From the NCBI GenBank assembly GCA_922989275.2, contig OV277872.1:30463619-30527618 (forward strand): DNA of 64,000 nt. The letters run 5' to 3'. A program made the translations under genes and the position numbers. Positions within the stretch are counted from its first letter, which is position 1, and each line of letters opens with the position of its first letter. The stretch comes from Gari tellinella (taxonomy: Eukaryota; Mollusca; Bivalvia; Cardiida; Psammobiidae). Below the pieces are notes generated by a model. It was given only the letters and a program-made list of their open reading frames with translations, was not told the DNA's origin and ran no database searches. Of this stretch, positions 33,236 to 52,433 are shown piece by piece.

Positions 33236-34274
33236 TCGTGTTCGTTTTCAGATAATTATCTGTACAGCGGTATGTGGAAACTTTTCACGATAACCAGACA
33301 AATATCTGAACACTAACTTTGTCATGATACTGCTTTAAACTGCCTACACTTAACGAATTTATCTAGTTACTTAACTAGATAATTAACTAGAAAAGTTTCG
33401 TGTTACCAGTTATCTAAAAGTAGAAAACTGCATCGGATGTCTTCGGTAGGGACATGATATCTATTTTAGATAAGTTAACACGAAACTTTTCAAGAAACGT
33501 TTCAGTTAACTTAGATATTATGTCGTGACAATATGTGGCACTAACAGGTCATTTGATGCGATACGATAATTATCAGATTTTCATGAAAATATTCCACTTT
33601 CCACTTACTAGATAGTTATGTGAGATATTTACTTGAAACTTTTCAGAAAAGCTAAGTAATAAGTGGTGTCAGAACCATGCCACCATAAGATATATCTGGC
33701 CTGTATGACGAAAACTGAAAAGCATAAAACAATGATTTGTGATTTGTAAAACTATGGTGGCATATTTCTGACACCACTTACTACTTAGCTTTTCTGAAAA
33801 GTGTCTAGTTAATATCTCACATAATTATTTAGTAAGTGGAAAGTGGAATGTTTTCATGAAAATCTGATAATTATCGTATCGCGTCAAATGAACTGTTAGT
33901 GCCACATACTGCCACGACACAATATCTAAGTTAACTGAAACGTTTCTTGAAAAGTGTTGTGTTAACTAATCTAAAAATAGATATCATGTACTTCCGTGGC
34001 ATGGTTCTGACACCACTTACTACTTATCTTTTCTGAAAAGTTCCAAGTGAATATCTCACATAATTATCTAGTAAGTGGAAAGTGGAATATTTTCATGAAA
34101 ACCTGATAATTATCGTATCGCGTCAAATGACATGTTAGTGCCACATACTGTCACGACCTAATATCTAAGTTAACTGAAACGTTTCTTGACAGAAGAGTCA
34201 CATGCGTCCTAATTAAGGTTCTACACAACTAAAATGCACACCTATAATAATCATTAAGTACCGGTATATACATG

Positions 34275-34511
34275 TACATTGGAGAAAACCTTATTCTTTT
34301 TCAATAAAATCGTTTACGCTAAATCTGTTATTACCCATGTAAACAGTTTGGAGCCAGATCAGACCGTCTGACCAGACTCCATACTGTTTTATCTTCTATG
34401 TTTACATTAACATTCAGAGTTGTCACAAAGTAGTCATTTTCTACATTTTAGGGCAATGTGTTTGCGTTTCGTTTGCGTTTAAACGGGAAAGAATAAGTTT
34501 TTTTCACTGTA
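34275..34511 (-). mobile_element. Element A14
   Basis: Both ends present; palindrome loop deleted (GATCAGACCGTCTGACC). Confidence 0.85.
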
Positions 34512-34730
34512 TCTATCCTATGCAAACAGTGTAGATCCAGATCGAAAGGCTCCTAGACTTCGTTAATAGTTTGTTTGTTTAATTAGGTGGCTGCTTGGGG
34601 CGGATGAAAGTATAGCAGTAGCCAATGGGCTTTCTGAACTTTCATCGTGTTTAAAGCTGTCAGCTGTCTGTTTTACAATCATCTAGCTTTCTTTCGTAAT
34701 AGAGAGGTTTATTAATCTACTTTTATGGTA

Positions 34731-34925
34731 TTTAACTCGTTCAATCCTTGTGGCGACGAGTAGACTCGTCCTTCTCAAACAGTGTACCCTAGTGGGGTAT
34801 ATCTGCTTTAGGTAAACGGTGTAGACCCAGATCAGAGAGCTCCTTACGGAAACATTGGACAAAGGTCTATGCTATTTGTCATTTTGTAAATGCATGTGTA
34901 TTGTTAAAAGAATCCGAAATAGGCA
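34731..34925 (+). mobile_element. Element E2
   Basis: CGACGAGTAGACTCGTC hairpin, then GTAGACCCAGATCAGAGAGC with an imperfect mirror. Family E shows TTAA ends in its better copies. Confidence 0.6.
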
Positions 34926-35084
34926 AAGTCCGAATACAATGATATTCTATATTTAGATAACTGGTAACATGAAACTTTTCTAGTTAAGTAACTAGATAAA
35001 TTCGTTAAGTGGTGGCAGTTTAAAGCAGTATCATGACAAAGTTCGTGTTCAGATATTTATCTGGTTATCATGCTCGTACCCGGT

Positions 35085-35720
35085 TTCAATTTCCGTGTGG
35101 ATCCCATATGGGCAGCCAATATGAGGCCCATATTGAAACACACAGTGGGTCCATATGGGTCCCAGTTATAATGTTTCATAACTATCTGGGCTGTCCATAT
35201 GGGACCCAGCTTTTAGCCTTTTGCAATTTCCGTGTGGTTCCCATCTTTACAGCCCATATTGAAACCCAAATGGGGACCATATGTGTCCCATTTATAATGT
35301 TTGCTACCTATCTGGGCTGTATATATGGGACCCAGCTTTTACCCTGTTGCAATTTCCGTGTGGGTCCAATCGGGGCAGCCCATATGGCGCCCATATTGAA
35401 ACCCACATTAGGCCCATATGGGTCCCATTTTTAATGATTGCTACCTATCTGGGCTGTCCATATGGGACCCAGCTTTTACCCTGTTGCACTTTCAGTATGG
35501 GTCCCATCTGGGCAGCCCATGTGGAACTCATATTGACACCCACTTTTGGCCCATATGTGTCCCATTTATAATGTTTGCTACTTATCTGGGCTGTCCATAT
35601 GGGGTCAAGCTTTCACCCGGTTGCTCTTTCCGTGTTATTTCCACCTGGGCAGCCCATATTGGGCCCATATAGAAACCCGCACTAGGCCCAGTGGGGCCCA
35701 TTTTTAATGTTTGCTACCTA
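35085..35720 (+). repeat. ~130-bp tandem array rich in CCCATATGGG
   Basis: TATCTGGGCTGTCCATATGG recurs at 35183, 35309, 35446 and 35583. CATATGGGTCCC/GGGACCCATATG pairs make each unit self-complementary; open frames here are by-products of the repeat. Confidence 0.9.
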
Positions 35721-35729
35721 CGAGGGTAG

Positions 35730-36590
35730 TTCAAAAAGTGTTGATACTGGATCGATAACTTCAGTATTATAAGTGCAAAATGCATGTGTGATATATCATT
35801 TTAAAGATCCATTCTTTGCTGACACGGTGATGTCATGCACGATAAGATCATATTACTCGATCAGCCCCAACATGAACCTAAATGACCCCTCGTCGAGGAC
35901 ACTGGACCTTTTTTGTGTATATTTGAGTTAATATTCTAAACACAATCTGATACTATACTTGTTATTACTGCTTTTTTTTAATAAGTTTATGAAAGTTTCT
36001 GTCAAATACAATAATACAATAATGCAAACACTACACATATTTAATTGTTATTATTACATAAAATATCAAAAATAGAGCTAATTCTAAACACGTACTGAAA
36101 ATATAATAAAAAAAATGATCTCCTGATATGTATAAAAGTAGTTAGAGAAACTACAAACTCTTTTTTCATTATCAAACCAGGCTATAATTGAAGCCATTGA
36201 AAAATGGTTTCATGTTTTAAAATCAAAATGTAGATATACTGATCTAGAACATTTTCATAGCGTTCGAAAAAAAAATGTCCACTTTCGTCATTAGCAAAAT
36301 AAGAAATGTTGGTTTTGAAAAAATATGATTTTAGACAGTTAACCCTTTCAATAGAAATACAATTTTATTTACATTAAAATTTAGACATAAACTGATATAT
36401 TTCCAAAAGAAATGGCATGGCTGCACGTCCACGTGTTTCTCCATTTTGAAAGTATCGTTTTAATATTGACCTATACCTATCATCCCTAAAATTAAATACA
36501 AACTATTTTGTCCGGGCCAATAGTTAGTTCCGCCCTGCCGAGCGAAAAATACTGTCCTATACTTGTTAGTATCATGACTATCTCTAAAAC
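35730..36590. other. No gene or repeat recognised
   Basis: Very AT-rich. 36210-36300 resembles 46510-46600 (GCGTTCGAAA, ATGTC, CATTAGCAAAATAAGAAAT), so it is probably a dispersed repeat. Confidence 0.5.
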
Positions 36591-36596
36591 TAAATA

Positions 36597-36844
36597 CCAT
36601 GGAGGGGACTTTTTTCTTTCCAAATATACGCGTTTATCATTAAACAACATTTCATTTGAAAATGTTTTGGGCCTGATCAGACGCCGGGTAACACGGCATC
36701 TGATAAGGCTCCAGACGGTGGGCCAATCATATTAAAATGAATCTTTAGAAGTTTTAAAAATTGAAAATTTCTGCATTTTATTGTAATTCGTTTGCGTTTC
36801 GTTTACATTTAAACAGAAAAGAATGATGTCTTCTCTATTGTGTA
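36597..36844 (-). mobile_element. Element A15
   Basis: Diverged; shares its terminal TA with A16. Confidence 0.8.
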
Positions 36845-37059
36845 CAGCGGAGAATGTGTTATTCTTTCCCAATAAACGCGTTTACGCTAAAACTATTATT
36901 TCCACTGCAAACAGTTTGGAGCCAGATCAGGCTCAAAACTGTTTGGCACTCAGATAAAAATGAATTGTAAAAATATCTAAAAATTGACATTTTCTACGTT
37001 TTAGTGTTTTGCGTTTCGTTTGCGTTTAAACGGGAAAGAATAACGTTTTCTCCACTGTA
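36843..37059 (-). mobile_element. Element A16, collapsed palindrome
   Basis: Both ends intact; the palindrome has lost its centre, leaving GGAGCCAGATCAGGCTC. Confidence 0.92.
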
Positions 37060-37170
37060 CCTAACAATAGATATCTGGCATTTACCAATGACACTTCATC
37101 ACGATCCTGCGAATCACCTGATATATTCATCCGCCTTGCCAGATAACATTTGTCATTCAAAGCTAGTCAC

Positions 37171-37416
37171 CAAATATTCTCTATATTCTTTCCCGTTTAA
37201 ACGCAAACGACACGCAAACGCAATGCACTAACGTGTAGTAAACGACAGTTTTTGACAATCCTGATCACATATTTTAATCTAAGTGGCTAACATTTGGGAG
37301 CCTAATCAGATGCCGGGTAATCCGGCGTCTGATCTGGCTCCAAACTGTTTGTAATGAAAATAATAGTTTTAGAGTAAACGCGTTTATTGGGAAAGAATAA
37401 TACCTTCTCCACTGTA
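37171..37416 (+). mobile_element. Element A17
   Basis: Left end eroded, right end intact. Confidence 0.85.
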
Positions 37417-38106
37417 ACACTCCTTTACAGTTTAATTTACTCATGCAAGAAAACAAAATTGAATAATTATTCATTAATTAGATAAAAATGGCATAGCGTC
37501 CTGTTGTGAAAAGGATAGGATAAAAAAGTATGATACATTTACCAATATTTATTTAAATGCTTTTCGGAGGTTACTAGGAAACAGCAGTGGGTTATCACTT
37601 GATAATTTCATTGTTTCAAACAGTTGTAATATCGTCACGCGTGCTTCTTTTACGAATTCCCCCGTCGTTTAATGATTCCAGCAGCCCGATTTGTCACGAA
37701 CCACTCAACGGAAACACTCCAAGGTCGGAAGTAACGACGTAATTCCGATGACGTCAAATCAATAAATCAGTGACATCATTGTACGGCAAATTGTCACGAA
37801 AATGTCTTCGGTATAAACTTGGGGCATCACACGGGGTAAAATAAAGTAATTTTACTTTCAATTTACAAACAATTTAGTTCCAAAAATCGTTTATAAAAAC
37901 ATGAAATAAATAGAATGAATATATATTTTTCAGAGAAAGATCTAAATTTAATTCATTCGTGAACATCAGACTGTTATATATAATATAACGTCAGATGTTC
38001 ACTCAAATAATTAAATTTTGATCTTACACAAAAAAATACAGTTATTCTCTATATAATTGTTTAAACATGACCCATCTCGTCAACCCCAATGTCACACACA
38101 TCCTCT
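37417..38106. other. No gene or repeat recognised
   Basis: 37960-38010 contains a short GAACATCAGACTG...CAGATGTTC inverted pair; otherwise featureless. Confidence 0.45.
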
Positions 38107-38339
38107 TACAGTGGAAAAAAACGTTTTCCTTTCAAAATAAACGCGTTTATGCTTAAATAATTATATCAATTGCAGACAGTTTGAAGCCCGGTGTCAGATC
38201 CTGCACCAAACTGTTTGCCATTTATAGGTTAAAATGATTCGTTAGAAATTTTTAAACTTGGTATTTTCTACATTTTATTGCAACACGTTTGCCTTTCGTT
38301 TGTTTTTAAACGGGAAAGAATTACGTACTCTCCACTGTT
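38107..38339 (-). mobile_element. Element A18
   Basis: Ends present; palindrome shortened to GCCCGGTGTCAGATCC. Confidence 0.85.
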
Positions 38340-38374
38340 GTTTAAGTTACTCATCGAGTTTCCAGGAATACAGT

Positions 38375-38587
38375 TTAATTCTTTACCTGCTGGTCGCGAC
38401 TTTGCTGTTTTTTGCAAACAGTTTGGATCCAGATCAGACGCCGCGTAACGCGGCGTCTGATCTGGATCCAAATTGTTTGACACTCGTCTTTACGTTTCTT
38501 CACTACAAAATGTAAAAATCTAGATTTTACAAATTTTGCAGACGACAATTTCGTAGCAGACGATTTTCACTGCAGGATAAGGGTTAA
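38375..38587 (+). mobile_element. Element B8
   Basis: TTAA both ends; palindrome 38415-38479 nearly perfect with loop GCCGCGTAACGCGGC; GCAGACGACAATTTCG module. Confidence 0.94.
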
Positions 38588-38592
38588 TACAT

Positions 38593-38843
38593 GAACAGTG
38601 GAAAAACGTTATTCTTTCCCAATAAAAGCGTTTACACTAAAACTATAATTTTCATTGCAAACACTTTTAAGCCAGATCAGACTTCTGGTAAACCATCGTC
38701 TGATCAGGATGTAACCTGTTTGTCGTCACGGTTAAAATCAACATTCAGAATTGTCGAAAAATTGTCATTTTCGTCATTTTATTACAATGCGTTTGCGTTT
38801 AGATTGCGTTTATACGGGCGAGAATAACGTATTCTCCACTGCA
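38593..38843 (-). mobile_element. Element A19
   Basis: Complete but diverged; six bases from B8. Confidence 0.85.
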
Positions 38844-39103
38844 CATAGGTGTGTTTGGGAATGCATATAAAAGAGCATACTTGTGACTTTAAATCTGCAA
38901 AGCTTCACTTCAAGGACATAAAGTTTTATATTCTACTATGATATATTCCACTATAGTCAACATTTTAATAACGACTGCGAGCTGACGGCAACTGTGATAG
39001 TTGGTAACGACAAGATATCGAAGCAAACGACATTTTAGCAGGTATTACATTAATAGTGAATCTTGTATTAAGCGCAACTCGGTAAAATAACGTGGATAGT
39101 TCT

Positions 39104-39352
39104 TACAGTGGAGAATCTGTTATTCTTTCCCGTTTAAACGCAAACGTACGCAAACGCAAAGCACTAAAACGTAGAAAAATTCAACTTTTGGACAATTCTA
39201 ATAATTCATGTTTATCTTGGTGGCAAACAGTTTGGAGCCTGATCAGACGCCGGGTTACCCGGCGTCTGATCTGGCTCCAAACTGTTTGTACTGCAAATAA
39301 TAGTTTTAGCGTAAAGCGTTTATTGGGAAAGAATAACGTTTTCTCCACTGTA
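39104..39352 (+). mobile_element. Element A20
   Basis: Complete, near consensus. Confidence 0.93.
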
Positions 39353-39572
39353 GAAACAGTTTTATTGTTCAGTACAAGCTAGAAATGATACAGAAAGCTA
39401 CTAGCTCCTACAGGAGGTTTCTGTATTGTTCTATCCTGTTTTAGGCAAACAGTCATGAATTAAATACTGCATTTGTATCTCCAATTGAGAGATCGGTTAA
39501 TACAAGAATGCTTGTCCTGTTAAATATGTGTACAAATGACAATACGTGTAGTAAAGAAGACATTGTTTGTTT

Positions 39573-39822
39573 TACAGTGGAGAATCTGTTATTCTTTCCC
39601 ACTAAACGCGTTTACGCTAAAATTATTATTTCCAATACAAACAGTTTGGAGCCAGATCAGACGCCGGGTAACCCGGCGTCTGATCAGGCTCCAAACTGTT
39701 TGCCACCAAGATAAACATGGCTTATCATAATTGTCAAAAAGTTGTACTTTTCTACGTTTTAGTGTTTTGCGTTTGCGTACGTTTGCGTTTAAACGGGAAA
39801 GAATAACGTTTTCTCCACTGTA
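39573..39822 (-). mobile_element. Element A21 (reference copy)
   Basis: Both ends intact; palindrome 39638-39702 almost perfect over 65 bp. Confidence 0.95.
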
Positions 39823-40046
39823 CTAATAAACATGTTTATGCTTAAACAATTATTTCCATTACAAACAGTTTTAAGATAGATCAGATGCCGGATAACTCGG
39901 CGTCTAATCAGGCTCCAAACTATTTGCCACTTAGATAAAGGTAAAAAAAAGTTATAATTTTCTAAAAGTTGTCATCTTCTACATTTTAGTGTTTTGCGTT
40001 TGCGTTTCGTTTGTATTAAACTGAAAATAACGTCTTCTCGTCTGTA
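39821..40046 (-). mobile_element. Element A22, one end missing
   Basis: Begins directly at A21's TA with TAATAAACATGTTTATGC, so ~25 bp of one terminus is absent. Confidence 0.85.
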
Positions 40047-40074
40047 CCTCAAGCAAGACAGCTACGTGACATGT

Positions 40075-40542
40075 TACAGGGGAGACGCCGTTATTCTTTC
40101 CTCCTAGTTTACGAAACTGTAAGCAAACGGAAACAATTTCAGTTTTGATAATGACAGCTTTTGAAAATTATGATGATTTATTTTTGTATAAGTCACAGGG
40201 GAGGAACTACGTCGGAAACGAGACGACTCACAGTCACGCCTGTATGTTGATGTTGGTAACTAACACTAGACAATTGAATTGGAAACATTACTCACTTGAT
40301 CTTGATGAAACTTGCTCAAATGTTTGCCTCGTTTAGAGGGTTTTACTGTACTATATCTATTTATATGTCTGCAAAATATCTTCATATTAATGTTTTTCAG
40401 TCAAGAATTTTGTTATGTTGTAAAGCTATCGTCGGCACTACATGTATCTTGAAACTGATTCTTTATTCTCTACATTTTATTACAATGCGTTTGCGCTTCG
40501 TTTGCGTTTAAACGGGAAAGAATTACGTTATCTTCCCTGTAA
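40075..40542 (-). mobile_element. Composite element A23
   Basis: Ends TACAGGGGAGACGCCG and TATCTTCCCTGTA fit family A; the interior (~40140-40460) is unrelated to other copies and has no palindrome. Confidence 0.6.
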
Positions 40543-40595
40543 TACCACAATACGTGTATTCTTTTGATTGGCTCTACTACCTGGCTTTTTACTGC

Positions 40596-40804
40596 TACAG
40601 TGGAGAAGACATTATTATTTCCCGTACAAACGCAAACGAAACAAACCTTTGACATTTCTGGCTGTTTATTTTACTCTGAGTGGCAATCAGTTTGGAGACA
40701 GATTAGACGCCGGGTTACCCGGCGTCTAATCTGACTCCAAACTGTTTGTAATATAAATAATGATTTTAGCGTTATGGGGAAAGAATATCGTCTTCTCCAC
40801 TGTA
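40596..40804 (+). mobile_element. Element A24
   Basis: Both ends intact; palindrome arms ATTAGACGCC / GGCGTCTAAT, a paired C-to-T/G-to-A change. Confidence 0.92.
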
Positions 40805-40810
40805 TCAGCT

Positions 40811-41040
40811 ATTAACACATTCAACCCTAGCGACGAGTATACTCGTCATTTACATGTACAAACAGTCTACCTGTGATGGTAACATTTCCCTATCCTCCTT
40901 GAGGAGCCATCTGATCAGGGTCTACACTGTTTGTCATTTTGAAATATATTGTTAAAATCAACTCTTAATTGTCAAAAATGTACTAGACTTGTTTTGAAAT
41001 TGGAATTGCCCATTAAAGGTTTCAGGGGTGAGTTAGCTAA
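40811..41040 (+). mobile_element. Element E3
   Basis: TTAA at 40812; CGACGAGTATACTCGTC hairpin; AGGAGCCATCTGATCAGGGT arm. Confidence 0.65.
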
Positions 41041-41237
41041 GGACAGATGTCAAAACGTTTGCTTATCTTTCTTATATCCTTGGCATCGTCCTGGATTCTA
41101 ACTCAAGTTCTTACATCTACTTTCTGACAGATATATTCACTTGACCCATTTGGAAATCAGATCTTGGGCGCGACAGGACGAACAATAGTCAAGGATGGTC
41201 CGGGCGGATGTAATAGTTGTCTTCATTATTGGACTTC

Positions 41238-41607
41238 ACGGTACTTTCCTTTACATTCCTTCCTCCCATCAACAACTCCCTCCTTACAACGTCTCTTGCC
41301 GGAGTACTCTTAATATGACAACTATGTCTAACGCTTTTTATGCTGCAATATCGTCTGTTTAAATTGTCGTCTGCTGTTTTCTCAAAGTTACATAAAAGTA
41401 GACATTTTGATAAAATAAGAATAATAACGTGTGACAAACAGCTTAAATCCCGATCAGACGGCGCGTTACGCGGCGTCTGATCTGAATTCAAGCTGTTTGC
41501 AAATGTATGCTAAGTCTTTATTTTCCCCTCCCTATAACGACTCCCTCCGAACAACACACGCATTCAGTGTCTCCCCTTAGGTGTCGTTGTAGAGAGGAAG
41601 CACCGTA
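41238..41607 (+). mobile_element. Element C8
   Basis: Palindrome loop GGCGCGTTACGCGGCG; tandem TCGTCTG module; right end GTAGAGAGGAAGCACCGTA. Confidence 0.85.
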
Positions 41608-41698
41608 TATACGTTGTTTTGCCCTTGTTGAATGTCGGCAGACCTAAACCAAAGCCAATCATGTCCATAGTCTACGAAAGTACTCGTTACCAAACAGT

Positions 41699-41936
41699 GT
41701 TAACCCTGATAACCATTTCGTCATTAAATATATCGTGAGGTTTTCACCCCTTCACCGCCATATTGTCGTATTTTTCAAAACTGTTGTCTGCAATAAGCTA
41801 GATTTAAGGCAGTTAAATGACGCAATTTCAAAACTAGTGGCAAATTTCCTGATCAGACGCCACCTTACGCGGCGTCAGATCAGGAACAAAGCTGCAAAAA
41901 GCGCTTTATGACGTCATTGAGAGCGAACGGGATAAG
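41699..41936. mobile_element. Element B9
   Basis: TTAACCCTGAT start; palindrome TCCTGATCAGACGCC / GGCGTCAGATCAGGA; eroded ends. Confidence 0.7.
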
Positions 41937-41939
41937 GCG

Positions 41940-42660
41940 ACGTCATTTATGACGTCTAACAAGATCCACGATGTTTTCTCCATGTATTTCGTATGAAATT
42001 ATATGCTGTATGGACAAACACTGAGGTTCATTTAAATCACGTTTGTTTATTATTATTATTACAATGATTACTATTATTATTATTATCATTATTGTTATTA
42101 TATGTTACAGTCAATCGTTTCACGAAATTACTTGTCACGATTTTACCTCTAGTGTCAAATACTGAGTTTCCACAAAATCATATGTTGTCGAACAGACGAT
42201 TTTAATGAATAACTATGACAGGTCAACTGTATGCAATTATAAGTACATCTGTTTAAACGTTAGATTTGAAACATCTCTGAAAAACACGTCAATATCATAA
42301 AGAAAACACGTCATTATCATAATATATTTAAAAAAAATGTATCTCGTACAAATATATTTTATATATCACTTGTGAAAGAAATATCCGTCTTACATTGCTT
42401 ACTCGAATATATGTTAAGGGCCTCGTGGAAGGTTGACATCTCTCGTTATATAAAGTAAGTATTTATTATCATTATCATCATAATTATTATAGCGACTACA
42501 AGTCTCTGCTTTTACTATTATTATAATGTGTACATTTTGATATACCCCCTAGTTGTATGTAAATACCTGGGTGAATAAAATATATGTTCTGTTCTGTTCT
42601 GTTCTGAAGATAAATACCTGTCTTACATGTACACTGACACTAACAATTATTTTCTTACAG
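41940..42660. other. Flank upstream of the first visible amylase exon
   Basis: No signal-peptide exon found. (ATT)n tract at 42050-42105; (TTCTG)n tail at 42585-42606 after GAATAAAATATATG, typical of a retroelement 3' end. Confidence 0.5.
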
Positions 42661-50636
<7,976 letters not shown>

Positions 50637-50691
50637 AGGAGCGATGATTCCAAGTCTTAGTCTGTCGAAGTATGAATTGCGAGTGTATATG

Positions 50692-50941
50692 TACAGTGGA
50701 GAATCTGTTATTCTTTCCCGTTTAAACGCAAACGTACGCAAACGCAAAGCACTAAAACGTAGAAAATAACAACTTTTGGACAATTCTGATAATTCTTGTT
50801 TATCTTGGTGGCAAACATTTTGGAGCCTGATCAGACGCCGGGTTACCCGGCGTCTGATCTGGCTCCAAACTGTTTGTAAAAGAAAAAATAGTTTTAGCGT
50901 AAACGCGTTTATCGGGAAAGAATAACACATTCTCCACTGTA
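50692..50941 (+). mobile_element. Element A29 in amylase 3' UTR
   Basis: Complete near-consensus copy 55 bp after the stop codon and before the AATAAA. Confidence 0.93.
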
Positions 50942-50962
50942 TCTAGTGTTTAACGTTAAGCC

Positions 50963-50968
50963 AATAAA
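50963..50968 (+). terminator. Probable poly(A) signal of alpha-amylase
   Basis: AATAAA 327 bp after the stop, beyond element A29. It is the first canonical signal downstream that I see. Confidence 0.4.
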
Positions 50969-50969
50969 G

Positions 50970-51250
50970 TAATTGTAGTATGAATACAACTAGTATTCTT
51001 TCCCCTCATTCTAGTAACCATCTTGGATATAATAATGTCCCGTTAAAACGGAAATAAACATAATGGATATAATTATATTGATAAAAATGACATTTTGTTT
51101 TAGTTTACAGCTTATTTGTTACTTTCAGAACATGTAAAATATGTAACATGAGGTACAATAAACAACACATAATAGCCAATCGATGTGAGAATGAAATAAG
51201 GGCTACTATTAACATTTAGCATGCTAATCAAACAATGGCACAGAAAATAC
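50970..51250. other. No gene or repeat recognised
   Basis: AT-rich intergenic sequence. Confidence 0.4.
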
Positions 51251-51251
51251 T

Positions 51252-51366
51252 AGCAAAGTGTCATTTTTGTTTATTCTGATGAGACATCGAGTAACTCGAC
51301 GTCGTATATGGATCTAAACTGTTTGCAAAGGTTATACCAAAGCCACTCGTAGCACGCCAAGGGTAA
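51252..51366. mobile_element. Element B10 fragment
   Basis: GATGAGACATCGAGTAACTC with mirror GACGTCGTATATGGATC; one end GCCAAGGGTAAA. Confidence 0.6.
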
Positions 51367-51940
51367 ACAAGACGCATCAAATCTAACACATCACAAACTA
51401 CGCATTGAAAAAGATAATCAATATGTTTGTAAAATTTAATACATTAAATCATGTGTTTTGTACGCCAGGCGGACACCGGCAGTATTTAAGAATTATTGAC
51501 ATGAATTTAGATATATTTAACAGTTTTTTCATCGTTCTCTGACACAATTTTGCCAAATATTAAAGTATTTTTATTTCTGGAATTAAGACATGGAATGTGT
51601 TTCTTTCTTTCATGTCTGAACAAAATACAATTGAAAAGATAATGAAATCCATCACTCACCTAGTTCATTTTAATTACTCAAAACGCTCTTTCGATTTTGA
51701 CGTTTTACATTTATCAAACGACCTTCTTTCAATGGGCACGTGATTTTTACACATACGAACGTTAACATATCCTTGTAGATAGAACTTAGGCAACATTTGA
51801 AAATAGTTAATGTTCCATTTTATATACTCTATAATTTAAACATTTAGGTAACTCGTTAACACCGCTATTCCAATTTTGAATAAACTGATTCTTTAAGGAC
51901 TGATCGACATTGTGAAGTAACTATCTTTCTTGATCCATGA
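51367..51940. other. No gene or repeat recognised
   Basis: AT-rich, no open frame of note. Confidence 0.4.
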
Positions 51941-52192
51941 TACAGTGGATAATCTGTTATTCTTTCCCGTTTAAACGCAAACGTACGCAAACGCAAAGCG
52001 CTAAAACGTAGAAAAAAACACAACTTTTGGACAATTCTGATATTTCATGTTTATCTTGGTGGCAAACAGTTTGAAGCCTGATCAGACGCCGGGTTACCCG
52101 GCGTCTGATCTGGCTCCAAACTGTTTGCACTGCAAATAATAGTTTTAGCGTAAACACGTTTATTGGGAAAGAATAACAGATTCTCCACTGTA
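51941..52192 (+). mobile_element. Element A30
   Basis: Complete, near consensus. Confidence 0.93.
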
Positions 52193-52433
52193 CTGCTTGT
52201 TTAACCATATATTACACTACACTCGTCTAAAACGGACTTTACATTATTCACTCAACAATATTGGTTGTCAGTATTTATTAAATCGGAAAGTATAACTTTG
52301 TATAAGGAGGATGACACTTTATTGTCATTGTAATTTAAAATATGCCAAAATCCGATTACTCTTAAATTTAATGGCAACTGAGACATGGTAACGACCTAGA
52401 TAACCGGAAAGCATACCATGAGGAGTCCCTTTT

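Larger units (their letters stand above)
33249..35065. repeat. Nested inverted-repeat complex G
   Basis: 33449-33695 is inverted at 33745-33985 and repeated directly at 33990-34195 (TGACACCACTTACTACTTA, GAAACGTTTCTTGA). The outer block 33280-33420 (TCTAGTTACTTAACTAGATA) is inverted at 34958-35065. A14, an A-like hairpin pair and E2 lie inside. Confidence 0.8.

Noticed and set aside
35033..35672. Overlapping 84-133-codon frames
   Set aside because: They lie in the CATATGGG tandem array and all three frames are partly open.
39638..39702. CRISPR-like repeat or bacterial palindromic element
   Set aside because: Copies are dispersed with transposon termini and TA/TTAA flanks in spliced eukaryotic DNA; no regular spacer array.
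41047..41124. ATG followed by MSKRLLIFLISLASSW, a good signal peptide upstream of amylase
   Set aside because: No phase-1 splice donor follows, as the next exon requires, and the sequence lies beside repeat E3; kept only as a weak candidate.
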